Under the pieces are notes generated by a model. The model made no database searches. It was not told the DNA's origin and saw nothing but the letters and a program-made list of their open reading frames with translations. The position numbers and the translations under genes are program-made. From contig JAKAEG010000093.1 in the NCBI GenBank assembly GCA_021819985.1, forward strand, positions 1 through 10,143: a stretch of 10,143 nucleotides of DNA, read 5' to 3'. Origin of the DNA: Nitrospirota bacterium. GTDB taxonomy: Bacteria > Nitrospirota > Thermodesulfovibrionia > Thermodesulfovibrionales > JdFR-88. This document shows positions 1 to 6,385 of this stretch, piece by piece; the first letter of the stretch is position 1; each line of letters opens with the position of its first letter.

Positions 1-63
1 CTCCATGCCTTTGAAAACCAGAATATCTGGGCCAGATACATGAGGAAGATGGCTGTCAAATAG
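1..63 (+). CDS. C-terminal end of an upstream gene (partial, unidentified)
   Basis: Frame 1 is open from the window edge to a TAG at 61-63 and reads LHAFENQNIWARYMRKMAVK. The other two plus frames hit stop codons earlier. The end is rich in aromatic and basic residues, as many cytoplasmic C termini are, but twenty residues are too few to assign a family. It lies upstream of and in the same direction as the cupredoxin gene, with a 240-base AT-rich gap, so the two are probably transcribed separately. It could be a chance open frame. Confidence 0.45.
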   Translation, partial: LHAFENQNIWARYMRKMAVK

Positions 64-133
64 GGATTTTCAGAGATTTTATAATAAATGTGACCTGGGG
101 AAATTCTCACTATTTAAAATTCTATCATTATTC

Positions 134-178
134 CGGGACTGTTCCGTTATTAAAGATTTTTTGCGGGACCTGATCCCG
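134..178. promoter_or_regulatory. Tandem pair of related CGGGAC dyads (candidate operator)
   Basis: Two imperfect palindromes lie in the same orientation. The first is CGGGACTGTTCCG at 134-146 (arms CGGGAC and GTTCCG around one base, one G-T pair). The second is CGGGACCTGATCCCG at 164-178 (perfect five-base arms around five bases). Both are followed by TTA, and their left halves start 30 bases apart, close to three helical turns. Two similar dyads in helical phase upstream of a gene suggest paired binding of a dimeric regulator. I do not recognise the motif, so the regulator is unknown. Confidence 0.4.
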
Positions 179-191
179 TTAAATTTATACA
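161..191 (+). promoter_or_regulatory. Candidate sigma70-type promoter with a 19-base spacer
   Basis: TTGCGG at 161-166 and TATACA at 186-191 resemble -35 and -10 boxes separated by 19 bases. The second CGGGAC dyad overlaps the -35 box and the spacer. Long spacers containing a dyad are typical of promoters controlled by MerR-family activators such as CueR, which would suit a copper protein gene. Here the dyad is about five bases off the spacer centre, so this is a weak inference. The start point would lie near 198, giving a leader of about 105 bases before the ATG at 304. Confidence 0.25.
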
Positions 192-264
192 GTTAATTAT
201 TTAAAAAATAATATACACTATTGTATTTTTCCTATGATAAGAACCATAATGTAACGAAAGAAAA

Positions 265-292
265 GGTGGGGTGCCCACCCAGCGCAAGGAGG
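265..292 (+). promoter_or_regulatory. Hairpin followed by the ribosome binding site of the cupredoxin gene
   Basis: A perfect six-base stem, GGTGGG at 265-270 and CCCACC at 274-279 with a three-base loop, ends seven bases before AAGGAGG at 286-292. That ribosome binding site is eleven bases from the ATG at 304. The GC-rich stem stands out against AT-rich surroundings. It may stabilise the mRNA 5' end or tune initiation, but no regulatory class was recognised. Confidence 0.45.
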
Positions 293-303
293 GATATTTT
301 TAA

Positions 304-1029
304 ATGTTCAAGAGAGCCGTTTTGATGTTGTCTTTTTTATTTATTGTTTCTATGGCTTCTTATTCTTTTGCGTATCAGGTCCGTCCGGTCTCAAACGGAG
401 GGACTATCGAGGGTACGGTGCTGTTTACAGGCAGCCACGTCCCTAAAGACCGGATGATCCATCCTACAACAAATCAGAATTACTGCGGCGAAATGATGCC
501 GATGCTCACATACTTGATAAAAAGCGGAAAGGTCCAGAACGTGGTTGTGTTCATAAAGAACATCAACTCCGGCGCGCCGGTGCCCAGAACGCCGGCAAAG
601 GTGGACAATTACAAATGCGCCTTTGTGCCGCATGTAGGCATCGGCTTCAAGGGAGATTCCCTCACTTTCAAGAACTCCGACCCGCTGTTCCATAATATCC
701 ATACTTACCTTAATAGCAGCACCTATTACAATGTGGGACTGCCCTCAAAAGGTATGCAGGTGACAAAACAACTTACGGAACCTGGACTTATAGAGCTAAC
801 CTGCGACGCCCACCCCTGGATGGACGGCTGGCTCTATGTTTTTGATAATCCCTATGCCGCGGTGACCAATGCAAAAGGCCAGTTTGTCATCAGAAATGTG
901 CCTCCCGGCGTGTACACGATCGAGGCTTGGCATGAGAAGTTAGGCAGAGTAGACCTGGAAAATATAAAAGTAACAGGCGGTGCGACTACCTCGGTTAAAT
1001 TTACTTACAAGAAGGCCAAGGGCCGCTGA
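304..1029 (+). CDS. Exported cupredoxin-like protein with a C-terminal carboxypeptidase-regulatory-like domain
   Basis: This is probably a periplasmic copper-binding electron carrier or copper-handling protein. Residues 1-23 form a signal peptide with a hydrophobic core and an SFA cleavage site before Y24, and there is no lipobox. The middle domain has the features of a type 1 copper fold: NSDPLFHNIH (H130 and H133) supplies the first histidine, and CDAHPWM (C167, H170, M173) forms the ligand loop. The C-x2-H-x2-M spacing is that of amicyanin rather than azurin. C61 and C105 are extra cysteines, perhaps a disulfide. Residues about 186-236 (KGQFVIRNVPPGVYTIEAWH) look like a carboxypeptidase-regulatory/transthyretin-like beta-sandwich, often a binding or stability module. 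The ATG is supported by AAGGAGG eleven bases upstream. The gene appears monocistronic, with its own leader and a terminator after it. The redox partner is unknown, because no cytochrome or oxidase is nearby. Confidence 0.8.
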   Translation: MFKRAVLMLSFLFIVSMASYSFAYQVRPVSNGGTIEGTVLFTGSHVPKDRMIHPTTNQNYCGEMMPMLTYLIKSGKVQNVVVFIKNINSGAPVPRTPAKVDNYKCAFVPHVGIGFKGDSLTFKNSDPLFHNIHTYLNSSTYYNVGLPSKGMQVTKQLTEPGLIELTCDAHPWMDGWLYVFDNPYAAVTNAKGQFVIRNVPPGVYTIEAWHEKLGRVDLENIKVTGGATTSVKFTYKKAKGR

Positions 1030-1032
1030 TTT

Positions 1033-1094
1033 AAAAAAATAAAAATGTTTGTCTGCTCCGGTCCCGCGAGTGGGCCGGCATAGACCGGCAAACA
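1033..1094 (-). terminator. Terminator for the yhiN-like/maf operon (minus strand)
   Basis: TGTTTG at 1046-1051 and CCGGTC at 1058-1063 pair with GACCGG at 1083-1088 and CAAACA at 1089-1094. This makes a twelve-base stem with a six-base bulge on one side. Read on the minus strand, the stem is followed by TTTTTATTTTTTT (1045-1033), which fits an intrinsic terminator. On the plus strand the stem has no T tract behind it. Alternative inner pairings exist (CCGG-T-CCC with GGGCCGG), so the exact fold is uncertain. Confidence 0.5.
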
Positions 1095-1103
1095 CTTTAG
1101 CTT

Positions 1104-1159
1104 GAACCTGTCTCAAAATTGTTTTTGAAGCGATTTTGAGACAGGTTCTTATGTTTTTT
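1104..1159 (+). terminator. Terminator after the cupredoxin gene: perfect 16-base inverted repeat with T tract
   Basis: GAACCTGTCTCAAAAT at 1104-1119 and its exact reverse complement at 1133-1148 flank a 13-base loop. Six T residues follow at 1154-1159. The stem lies about 75 bases after the stop at 1029 and reads as an intrinsic terminator on the plus strand. The long, AT-rich, perfect arms are unusual for a terminator. A small palindromic mobile repeat is an alternative. Confidence 0.55.
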
Positions 1160-1235
1160 CAGGATGCAACCGGTTTTCAGACGTGGCGGAAGAGACCAGG
1201 TAAACAGGTAAAACCGATATACAATAATGTTTTGC

Positions 1236-1826
1236 TCAAATTGCCCGTATGCCGAATTTTTTAAGTGTGTTCATCAATGCGCTCAAAGGAAGGCCCACCA
1301 CGTTAAAAAAATCTCCTTCTATCTTCCTTACCAGGACCGCGCCGAGGCCCTGAATTGCGTATGCACCGGCTTTTCCTATAGGCTCGCCCGTCCTTATATA
1401 TGAATCTATCTCCTGCCTGCCAAGCCTCCTGAAATATACCTTGGTTTCTGAAAAACCGGATATGCTGCGGCCGGTTGAGGAATCCGTCACGGTATATCCC
1501 GTAATTACAAGGTGCTTTTTTCCGTTTAATTTGCGCAGCATCGCCCTGGCCTCCGCCTGGTCGCGGGCCTTCCCCAGATAAAGGCCGTTAATTATTGTGA
1601 AGGTATCCGCCGCGATAACTATCGCATTTTTTTCTTGTGCGGCAACGGCGGCCGCTTTCTGCCTGGAAAGCATGCGTGCAAGCCTGCGGGGAGGCACGCC
1701 GGCGTTCATGTGCTCCTCGGCCCCGCTCTCTTTTACTGTAAATTCAAGCCCGGTCAGGCCAAAAATCTCTTTTCTTCTTTCAGATGCCGACGCAAGCACT
1801 ATTTTCATTGTTTTATTTTCACGCAT
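1236..1826 (-). CDS. maf: Maf family nucleoside triphosphate pyrophosphatase (YhdE-like)
   Basis: Maf proteins hydrolyse non-canonical or excess nucleoside triphosphates to monophosphate and pyrophosphate in the cytoplasm, and are linked to cell-division arrest. Visible family motifs are the N-terminal LASASERR (residues 11-18, with E in place of the usual P of SxSPRR), AADT with the catalytic-base aspartate D74, LGKARDQAEARAMLRKLNGK, TGYTV, and KAGAYAIQGLGA followed by VVGLPLSAL. The IQG version of the late motif is typical of the dTTP/UTP-preferring YhdE branch rather than the YceF branch. The length of 196 residues is normal. The ATG at 1826 overlaps the stop of the upstream flavoprotein by eight bases (ATGCGTGA). 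The ATG at 1808 gives MKIVLASASERR and matches family N termini better. Neither start has a clear ribosome binding site, so translational coupling to the upstream gene is likely. Confidence 0.93.
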   Translation of the reverse strand: MRENKTMKIVLASASERRKEIFGLTGLEFTVKESGAEEHMNAGVPPRRLARMLSRQKAAAVAAQEKNAIVIAADTFTIINGLYLGKARDQAEARAMLRKLNGKKHLVITGYTVTDSSTGRSISGFSETKVYFRRLGRQEIDSYIRTGEPIGKAGAYAIQGLGAVLVRKIEGDFFNVVGLPLSALMNTLKKFGIRAI

Positions 1827-3009
1827 ATCTGCCCGCGGCGTAACCAGATGCCCACGCCCAGTGGAGATTATATCCTCCGAGCTGGCCTGTTACGTCCATA
1901 ACCTCTCCAACAAAAAAGAGGCTTGGCGCTTTCCCGCATTCCATCGACCTTGAAGACAGCTCTCTCGTGTCCACGCCGCCGGCCGTCACCTCGGCCGTCC
2001 TGTATCCTTCCGTTCCTGCGGGCCGGAATTTCCAGTTATGGAGGCCTTCCGCTAGGCTCTCAAGCTCTTTTGCCAGGCAGAGGCGCAGGGGTTTTCCGGA
2101 GCACGAAAAAAGCTCGCACCACCTGAGGGCCAGGCGGCGAGGCATATAAAAAGAGAGGTAATTATGCATCTCCGTGGACCTGTTTTTCTCCGATAAAAAA
2201 ATCTCTTTTATATCGATACCAGGCAAAAGGTCTATCACGATCTCTTCCGCGTTCCAGTATAAGGATGCCTGTAAAACCGCCGGGCCGCTCAAACCTCCGT
2301 GAGTGAAAAGAATATCCCCTTCGAAAGATTTTTGTTTTTTTTGATTTTTTTCCTTTTTGCCAAAAGTAATCCCGGCCTTTAATGAGATGCCGCTAAGGCC
2401 GCTGAATCTCCTTAACTCTTCCGGGCTGAATTTGAACGGGACAAGGGCCGGTCTAAGTGGGGTAATCCGTAATCCGAACTGGGAAGCTATTTTGTAACCA
2501 AGATCTGTGGCCCCCAGCTCCGGATAGGACAGCCCGCCGGTGGCGACTACCAGCGAATCCCCCTCGAATTGCCCTTTTCCCGTTCTCACAGTGAAAAGGC
2601 CGGTCTTTTTATCCACGCCCCTTATTTTGGCCCCGGTAATTATGCGCGCGCCGTTTTCTCTACATTGCCCAAGCAGCAGGTCCAGCAAGTCCCTCGACCT
2701 GCCTTTCAGAAAAAGCTGCCCGTCTCCCATCTCCTCAAACTGTGTGCCCCGGCTCTCAAGAAACCGGACAATATCGTCCGGAGTGAACCCGGCGAGCGCG
2801 GATTTGGGGAAATCGGGGTTTTCGGAAATATAATTTTCCGCCGAGAGGAAGAGGTTCGTGAAATTGGAGCGGCCTCCTCCCGAGGCAAGCACTTTTCGGC
2901 CAGGTTTCCCATGGTCAAGTACCAACACGGAACGGCCGCGCTTTGCGGCTTCTGCCGAGCACATCAGACCTGCCGCGCCGGCGCCGATAACGATGACATC
3001 GCATTTCAC
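1819..3009 (-). CDS. HI0933/YhiN-family NAD(P)/FAD-dependent oxidoreductase
   Basis: This is a cytoplasmic flavoprotein of the HI0933/YhiN family, also annotated as aminoacetone oxidase family FAD-binding enzyme; the physiological substrate is not established. Residues 4-15 (DVIVIGAGAAGL) form the FAD-binding Rossmann motif. Further family signatures are LASGGGRSNFTN (41-52), LFTHGGLSGPAVLQ (234-247), VTAGGV (341-346) and the C-terminal FAD-contact segment GEVMDVTGQLGGYN (368-381). The length of 396 residues is usual. The start is GTG at 3009, because MKCDVIVIGAG aligns with the family N terminus and the frame closes four codons upstream. No ribosome binding site is visible. A lysine-rich stretch at residues 218-227 (KKEKNQKKQK) is encoded by A8 and A7 runs. 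The gene heads an operon with maf. Confidence 0.92.
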   Translation of the reverse strand: MKCDVIVIGAGAAGLMCSAEAAKRGRSVLVLDHGKPGRKVLASGGGRSNFTNLFLSAENYISENPDFPKSALAGFTPDDIVRFLESRGTQFEEMGDGQLFLKGRSRDLLDLLLGQCRENGARIITGAKIRGVDKKTGLFTVRTGKGQFEGDSLVVATGGLSYPELGATDLGYKIASQFGLRITPLRPALVPFKFSPEELRRFSGLSGISLKAGITFGKKEKNQKKQKSFEGDILFTHGGLSGPAVLQASLYWNAEEIVIDLLPGIDIKEIFLSEKNRSTEMHNYLSFYMPRRLALRWCELFSCSGKPLRLCLAKELESLAEGLHNWKFRPAGTEGYRTAEVTAGGVDTRELSSRSMECGKAPSLFFVGEVMDVTGQLGGYNLHWAWASGYAAGRYA

Positions 3010-3298
3010 GCGTTTATTTTAAAACAAAGGGCCGGTTTCGCACATATTTCAAAAAAAAGCGGCATTTTTTCATTTAATGGAGGAAAAGTACAGGTAAATT
3101 GTTTTTTTAGTAAATGCACTAAAAATCTGCCCAAATGGGGGATGGAATAAATCGAACGCACAATGGTAGTCTAATACCCGGCTGGATATTGTATTCAGAC
3201 TATGAAGAGGGGCATAGCCGTATCTCGCCATGTTATCTTTTTTTATTTTTTAACTCTTGCGGTCTTTTCAAATTGTAAGGAAAATTTTTGCAGATGAA

Positions 3299-3379
3299 GT
3301 CATTTCTATTTTTTGAGCATTTTGTTATATTACAACTTCGGGTTGGTAGACAGGACTTCCATATCGGACTAGAAATGAC
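3299..3379. repeat. Inverted repeat upstream of the prsT promoter
   Basis: GTCATTTCTA at 3299-3308 and its perfect reverse complement TAGAAATGAC at 3370-3379 are separated by 61 bases. Outside the arms there is weaker similarity (TTTTTGCA on one side, the complement of TTGCGAATA on the other). The right arm ends three bases before the candidate -35 box. Two distant sites for one regulator with DNA looping, or a relic of a small element, are both possible. Confidence 0.4.
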
Positions 3380-3381
3380 AG

Positions 3382-3410
3382 TTGCGAATATAGAAGCTGA
3401 GTTATATAAC
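3382..3410 (+). promoter_or_regulatory. Candidate sigma70 promoter for the exopolysaccharide operon
   Basis: TTGCGA at 3382-3387 matches TTGACA at four of six positions. TATAAC at 3405-3410 matches TATAAT at five of six, and the spacer is exactly 17 bases. The -10 box lies inside the perfect 12-base palindrome AGTTATATAACT (3400-3411), a good place for a repressor or simply an AT-rich coincidence. Transcription would start near 3417. I saw no GG-N10-GC sigma54 element, although some PEP-CTERM loci are thought to use the PrsK/PrsR sigma54 circuit. Confidence 0.4.
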
Positions 3411-3534
3411 TTCCGGTAATTGTAAAAAAGCTCTGGGGAAAAATGGGAGATTACATACATTTTTGTGCTATTTGCAAAAATAAATTAAAGCTTAAAGCCA
3501 AACTGTCCGATAAAGAGCTAACAGGCGGGATTAC

Positions 3535-3543
3535 AAGGGAGGT
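3535..3543 (+). promoter_or_regulatory. Ribosome binding site deciding the TTG start of prsT
   Basis: AAGGGAGGT lies nine bases before TTG at 3553. The next methionine codon in frame is far inside the TPR region, beyond the signal peptide. The TTG is therefore the only start that yields the lipoprotein signal. Confidence 0.75.
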
Positions 3544-3552
3544 ATCTCGATT

Positions 3553-6381
3553 TTGCGATTGAGACCGGTTTTGATTTGTTTTTTGGCAGTATCGCTGTTG
3601 AGCGCATGCCATCCGAAGACCAAAGAGGAGTTGTTTGGCAAAGGCCGGGACCTCCTGGGAAAAGGCGATGCCAGAAGCGCGATCATATATCTTAAAAAAG
3701 CACTCGAAAAAGACCCGGGTTATACAGATGCCAAGCTGGTGCTTGCCAGGGCTTATGGCCAGACAGGTAAATATGATTCTGCAACGGATGTGCTGACCAG
3801 GATTTTAAGTAAAGACCCCGCAAACAATAATGCTCATATAGAGCTTGCCAGGGTGTACCTGGAGCAGGCAAAACCCGATAATGCGTCGGCAGAGCTGAAA
3901 AAATTGCCGGCATCTGCCTCAAATGACGCCCAGGTACTGGAGGAGACCGGCTGGGTATATGCGCTCAGGAAGGACTATCCGTCCGCCGTTTCATTTTTAC
4001 AAAGGGCCCTTCAGGGAGGCAAAAGATACAATGAGATAAAAATCCTCCTGGCCAAGGTGTATTTCACAATGGGGGACGAAAACAAGACCAGGGAAACGCT
4101 TCAGGATGTGCTTAAAAAGAATCCCGCCAATGAGCAGGCCATCCAGCTTATGGCTACAGTCCAGGTCAGGGCAAACGATATAGATGGGGCAATCAAGACT
4201 TATTCCATGGCGGGAAAATCCGATTTTGAGGCCCAGTTCAGGGAAGGGTTGCTTTTTATAGGGAAAGGCCGGCAGGACCAGGCCATGAAACTGGCTGACA
4301 ACCTCATCTCCGGCTTCAAATACAGGCCCGAGGGTTTCATGCTCAAAGGGCTTTCCTTATGCGAGCTCAAGCGCTATAACGACGCAATCGTATTTCTCAG
4401 AAAATCTCTTGAAAAAGGAGAGACTGCCCAGGCCCATTATTATCTGGGCCTTTGTCTTTACAACCTGAAGGAGCCTGAGCAGGCGCTTACTGAATTAAAC
4501 AGGGCTGCCGGGCTGAATCCGGCCTTCGCGCAGGCCAAAGACCTGGCTGGATTGATTCTCCTGAAGCAAAAAAGGGTAGACGATGCCATCAGGGAATTAA
4601 AAGGAAGCATGGGAAACGGCCAGGGTGACGCGTTGACGCACAACCTGCTGGGTAATGCCTATATGGCCAAAGATATGTACAACGAGGCTTTGGACGAGCT
4701 TGGACGCTCTATTTCAATGGACCCCTCTCTGCCCGACTCTCATTTTCAGAAAGGGCTCATGCTGGTTTCAAAGGACAAGATCGCCGAAGGCGAATCCGAG
4801 CTGAAAAAAGCGGTCAGCCTGGAATCAGGCATGCCGAAAATGAGAATACTGCTTGCTTCCCTTTATGAAAGGCAGAAGGACGATACGAAAGCGCTTGATG
4901 TTTTAACCGGTGGAATAAAAGGGCAAAAGACCGATGCCCCTCTATATAATATGATGGCGGAAATTCATGCCAGAAAGGGTGATCTGCAGGATTGCGAAGC
5001 AGACCTGAAAAAGGCCAAATCAGCGGATCCCGATTATCCCGGCTCCTATTTCAGTTTGGCCTCTTTTTATGCACAGACCGGTCAGGCCGGAAAAGCCCTC
5101 CAGGAGCTTGAAACTCTTTGCCAAAGAACCCCGGGCAACACGAGGGCGCTCATCGGTGCGGCCGCCCTGCTGGAAGCCAAAGGCGATAACGCCGGAGCGC
5201 TTAAATATTATACGCTGGCGCTGAACACCGGCCAGCCTGAGGGCTTTTTTTATTATGCCCGATACGAGCTGAAAGCAAAAAAAACGTCGGCTGCGCTTTC
5301 TACACTGGACAACGGAATCGCCAAAAACCCCTCCGCCATTCAGCTCTATCAGATGAAGGGCGGCCTACAGATGGGCAGCAAGGATTTTGGAGGAGCCATC
5401 AGCACATACTCCGCCCTCGAAAAGATCAACCCGGAATTGGGGGTCGATCTGCTGGCAAAGGCTTACCTGGCAATGAACAGGCCTGCCGACGCATTGCAAA
5501 TAATAAAACGGGAACTCGCCCAAAAACCCGGGGATATTGGATTGCTGGTAAAACTGTCAACCATCTACGGAATAATGGGCAACAAAAGCCAGGCGCTGAG
5601 CACCGCCAATCAGATAATAGCGGCAGACCCCGGGTCCCCGGCCGGGTACATCCAACTGGCATCTATACAAAGCAGAGACAGCGTTGATAATGCGATAAGG
5701 ACCCTCAGCGGTCCGCGGGTGCCGAAGGACGGCCAGACCGGGATGATGCTGGGGTCACTTTATTTTAGTAAAAAGAATTACAGGCTGGCGGAAAATGAAT
5801 TCAGAATGGCTGAGCAAGCAATGCCGGGCTATTCCGGGCCTGTTTACAGGCAGGGTGTTGCACTGCAGGTGATGGGGAAAGAGGAGCAGGCCATGGCTGA
5901 ATACCGCAGAGTGCTTGAGATGGACCCCGTGAATGTTGCGGCCATGAATAATCTCGCATATTTGTATGCCAGTGGGCAGGGAAAAAAGCCTTCTTTTGCT
6001 CTCAGGCTTGCCTCGCGGGCGTATGCGCTGGCGCCGCAAAGCCCCGATGTGATGGACACGTACGGTTTTACTCTCCTTAAGAACGGAAAAGCGGCAGACG
6101 CACTGAAGATACTCGAAAAATCCTCCGCTCTTATGCCCAATAATCCGTCAATAACCTACCACCTTGCTTCCGCTTATGCTGAGAACGGTGACACAGGTAT
6201 GGCTATCGGCGCTCTCAGGAAGTGTTTCAAGCTGGGGGATTTCCCCGAATCCAGGCAAGCCAGGGCGCTGCTGGCGAAACTGGAGAAGTCAGGCGCCTCG
6301 ACCGGAAAAGGTTTTTTCCGTAACAAACCGGGACACTTGAGAGCTGCAGGACATGCGAATATAAGACGAACGGTAAATTGA
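3553..6381 (+). CDS. prsT: PrsT: large TPR-repeat lipoprotein of the PEP-CTERM/exosortase exopolysaccharide system
   Basis: This is an envelope lipoprotein of about two dozen tetratricopeptide repeats, matching the PEP-CTERM-system TPR lipoprotein family (TIGR02917, PrsT). Its exact role is unproven; a scaffold for polymer assembly, export or surface-protein handling is inferred. Residues 1-18 form a signal peptide ending in the lipobox LSAC, with C19 as the acylated residue; H20 at position +2 is compatible with the outer membrane. Repeats run from about residue 24 to 905 at 34-residue spacing, with repeated signs such as KALEKDPGY, AHIELARVYLEQ and MDPVNVAAMNNLAYLYA. The 942-residue length is close to the family norm. 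The tail after about 910 is basic, low in repeat signal and ends IRRTVN. The start is TTG with a good ribosome binding site. It leads the operon, four bases before the sugar transferase gene. Confidence 0.88.
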   Translation: MRLRPVLICFLAVSLLSACHPKTKEELFGKGRDLLGKGDARSAIIYLKKALEKDPGYTDAKLVLARAYGQTGKYDSATDVLTRILSKDPANNNAHIELARVYLEQAKPDNASAELKKLPASASNDAQVLEETGWVYALRKDYPSAVSFLQRALQGGKRYNEIKILLAKVYFTMGDENKTRETLQDVLKKNPANEQAIQLMATVQVRANDIDGAIKTYSMAGKSDFEAQFREGLLFIGKGRQDQAMKLADNLISGFKYRPEGFMLKGLSLCELKRYNDAIVFLRKSLEKGETAQAHYYLGLCLYNLKEPEQALTELNRAAGLNPAFAQAKDLAGLILLKQKRVDDAIRELKGSMGNGQGDALTHNLLGNAYMAKDMYNEALDELGRSISMDPSLPDSHFQKGLMLVSKDKIAEGESELKKAVSLESGMPKMRILLASLYERQKDDTKALDVLTGGIKGQKTDAPLYNMMAEIHARKGDLQDCEADLKKAKSADPDYPGSYFSLASFYAQTGQAGKALQELETLCQRTPGNTRALIGAAALLEAKGDNAGALKYYTLALNTGQPEGFFYYARYELKAKKTSAALSTLDNGIAKNPSAIQLYQMKGGLQMGSKDFGGAISTYSALEKINPELGVDLLAKAYLAMNRPADALQIIKRELAQKPGDIGLLVKLSTIYGIMGNKSQALSTANQIIAADPGSPAGYIQLASIQSRDSVDNAIRTLSGPRVPKDGQTGMMLGSLYFSKKNYRLAENEFRMAEQAMPGYSGPVYRQGVALQVMGKEEQAMAEYRRVLEMDPVNVAAMNNLAYLYASGQGKKPSFALRLASRAYALAPQSPDVMDTYGFTLLKNGKAADALKILEKSSALMPNNPSITYHLASAYAENGDTGMAIGALRKCFKLGDFPESRQARALLAKLEKSGASTGKGFFRNKPGHLRAAGHANIRRTVN

Positions 6382-6385
6382 AAAT

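Larger units (their letters stand above)
3010..3552. other. Divergent intergenic region between the flavoprotein gene and prsT
   Basis: These 543 bases are AT-rich and hold no convincing gene. The left part (3010-3130) should contain the flavoprotein promoter on the minus strand, but I found no clear boxes. A five-base stem, CTATG at 3200-3204 with CATAG at 3213-3217, lies in the middle and is followed by T-rich sequence (3237-3250). The right part holds an inverted repeat, a candidate promoter and a leader of about 135 bases before prsT. The leader has a hairpin ATTTTTG/CAAAAAT (3459-3481) and a possible long-range pairing of AGCTCT (3429-3434) with AGAGCT (3514-3519). No known riboswitch class was recognised. 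Confidence 0.6.

Noticed and set aside
92..113. GTGA and TCAC half-sites suggesting a CRP/FNR-type site
   Set aside because: The halves are separated by 13 bases, not the six expected for a CRP-type site.
1104..1148. Complete insertion sequence or transposon
   Set aside because: Only one 45-base palindrome is present, with no transposase gene and no flanking target duplication.
2569..3150. Open frame of 193 codons on the plus strand opposite the flavoprotein gene
   Set aside because: It is antisense to a well-supported family member with intact motifs, and its translation has no domain-like pattern.
3233..3460. Open frame of 75 codons on the minus strand in the intergenic region
   Set aside because: It has no ribosome binding site that I could see, an AT-driven composition, no recognisable domain, and it overlaps the candidate promoter and inverted repeat. 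A chance open frame is more likely.
3440..3480. Possible sigma54 promoter near TTTGC at 3471-3475
   Set aside because: The position 12 bases upstream of the GC pair is TT rather than GG, and the TGGCAC half is absent.
3440..3552. Possible c-di-GMP (GEMM) riboswitch before prsT
   Set aside because: AAAGCC and GGCGGGATTAC loosely recall GEMM segments, but the conserved GCAAAC hairpin and the GCAAAGCC/CCGGGTTACC pairing are missing.
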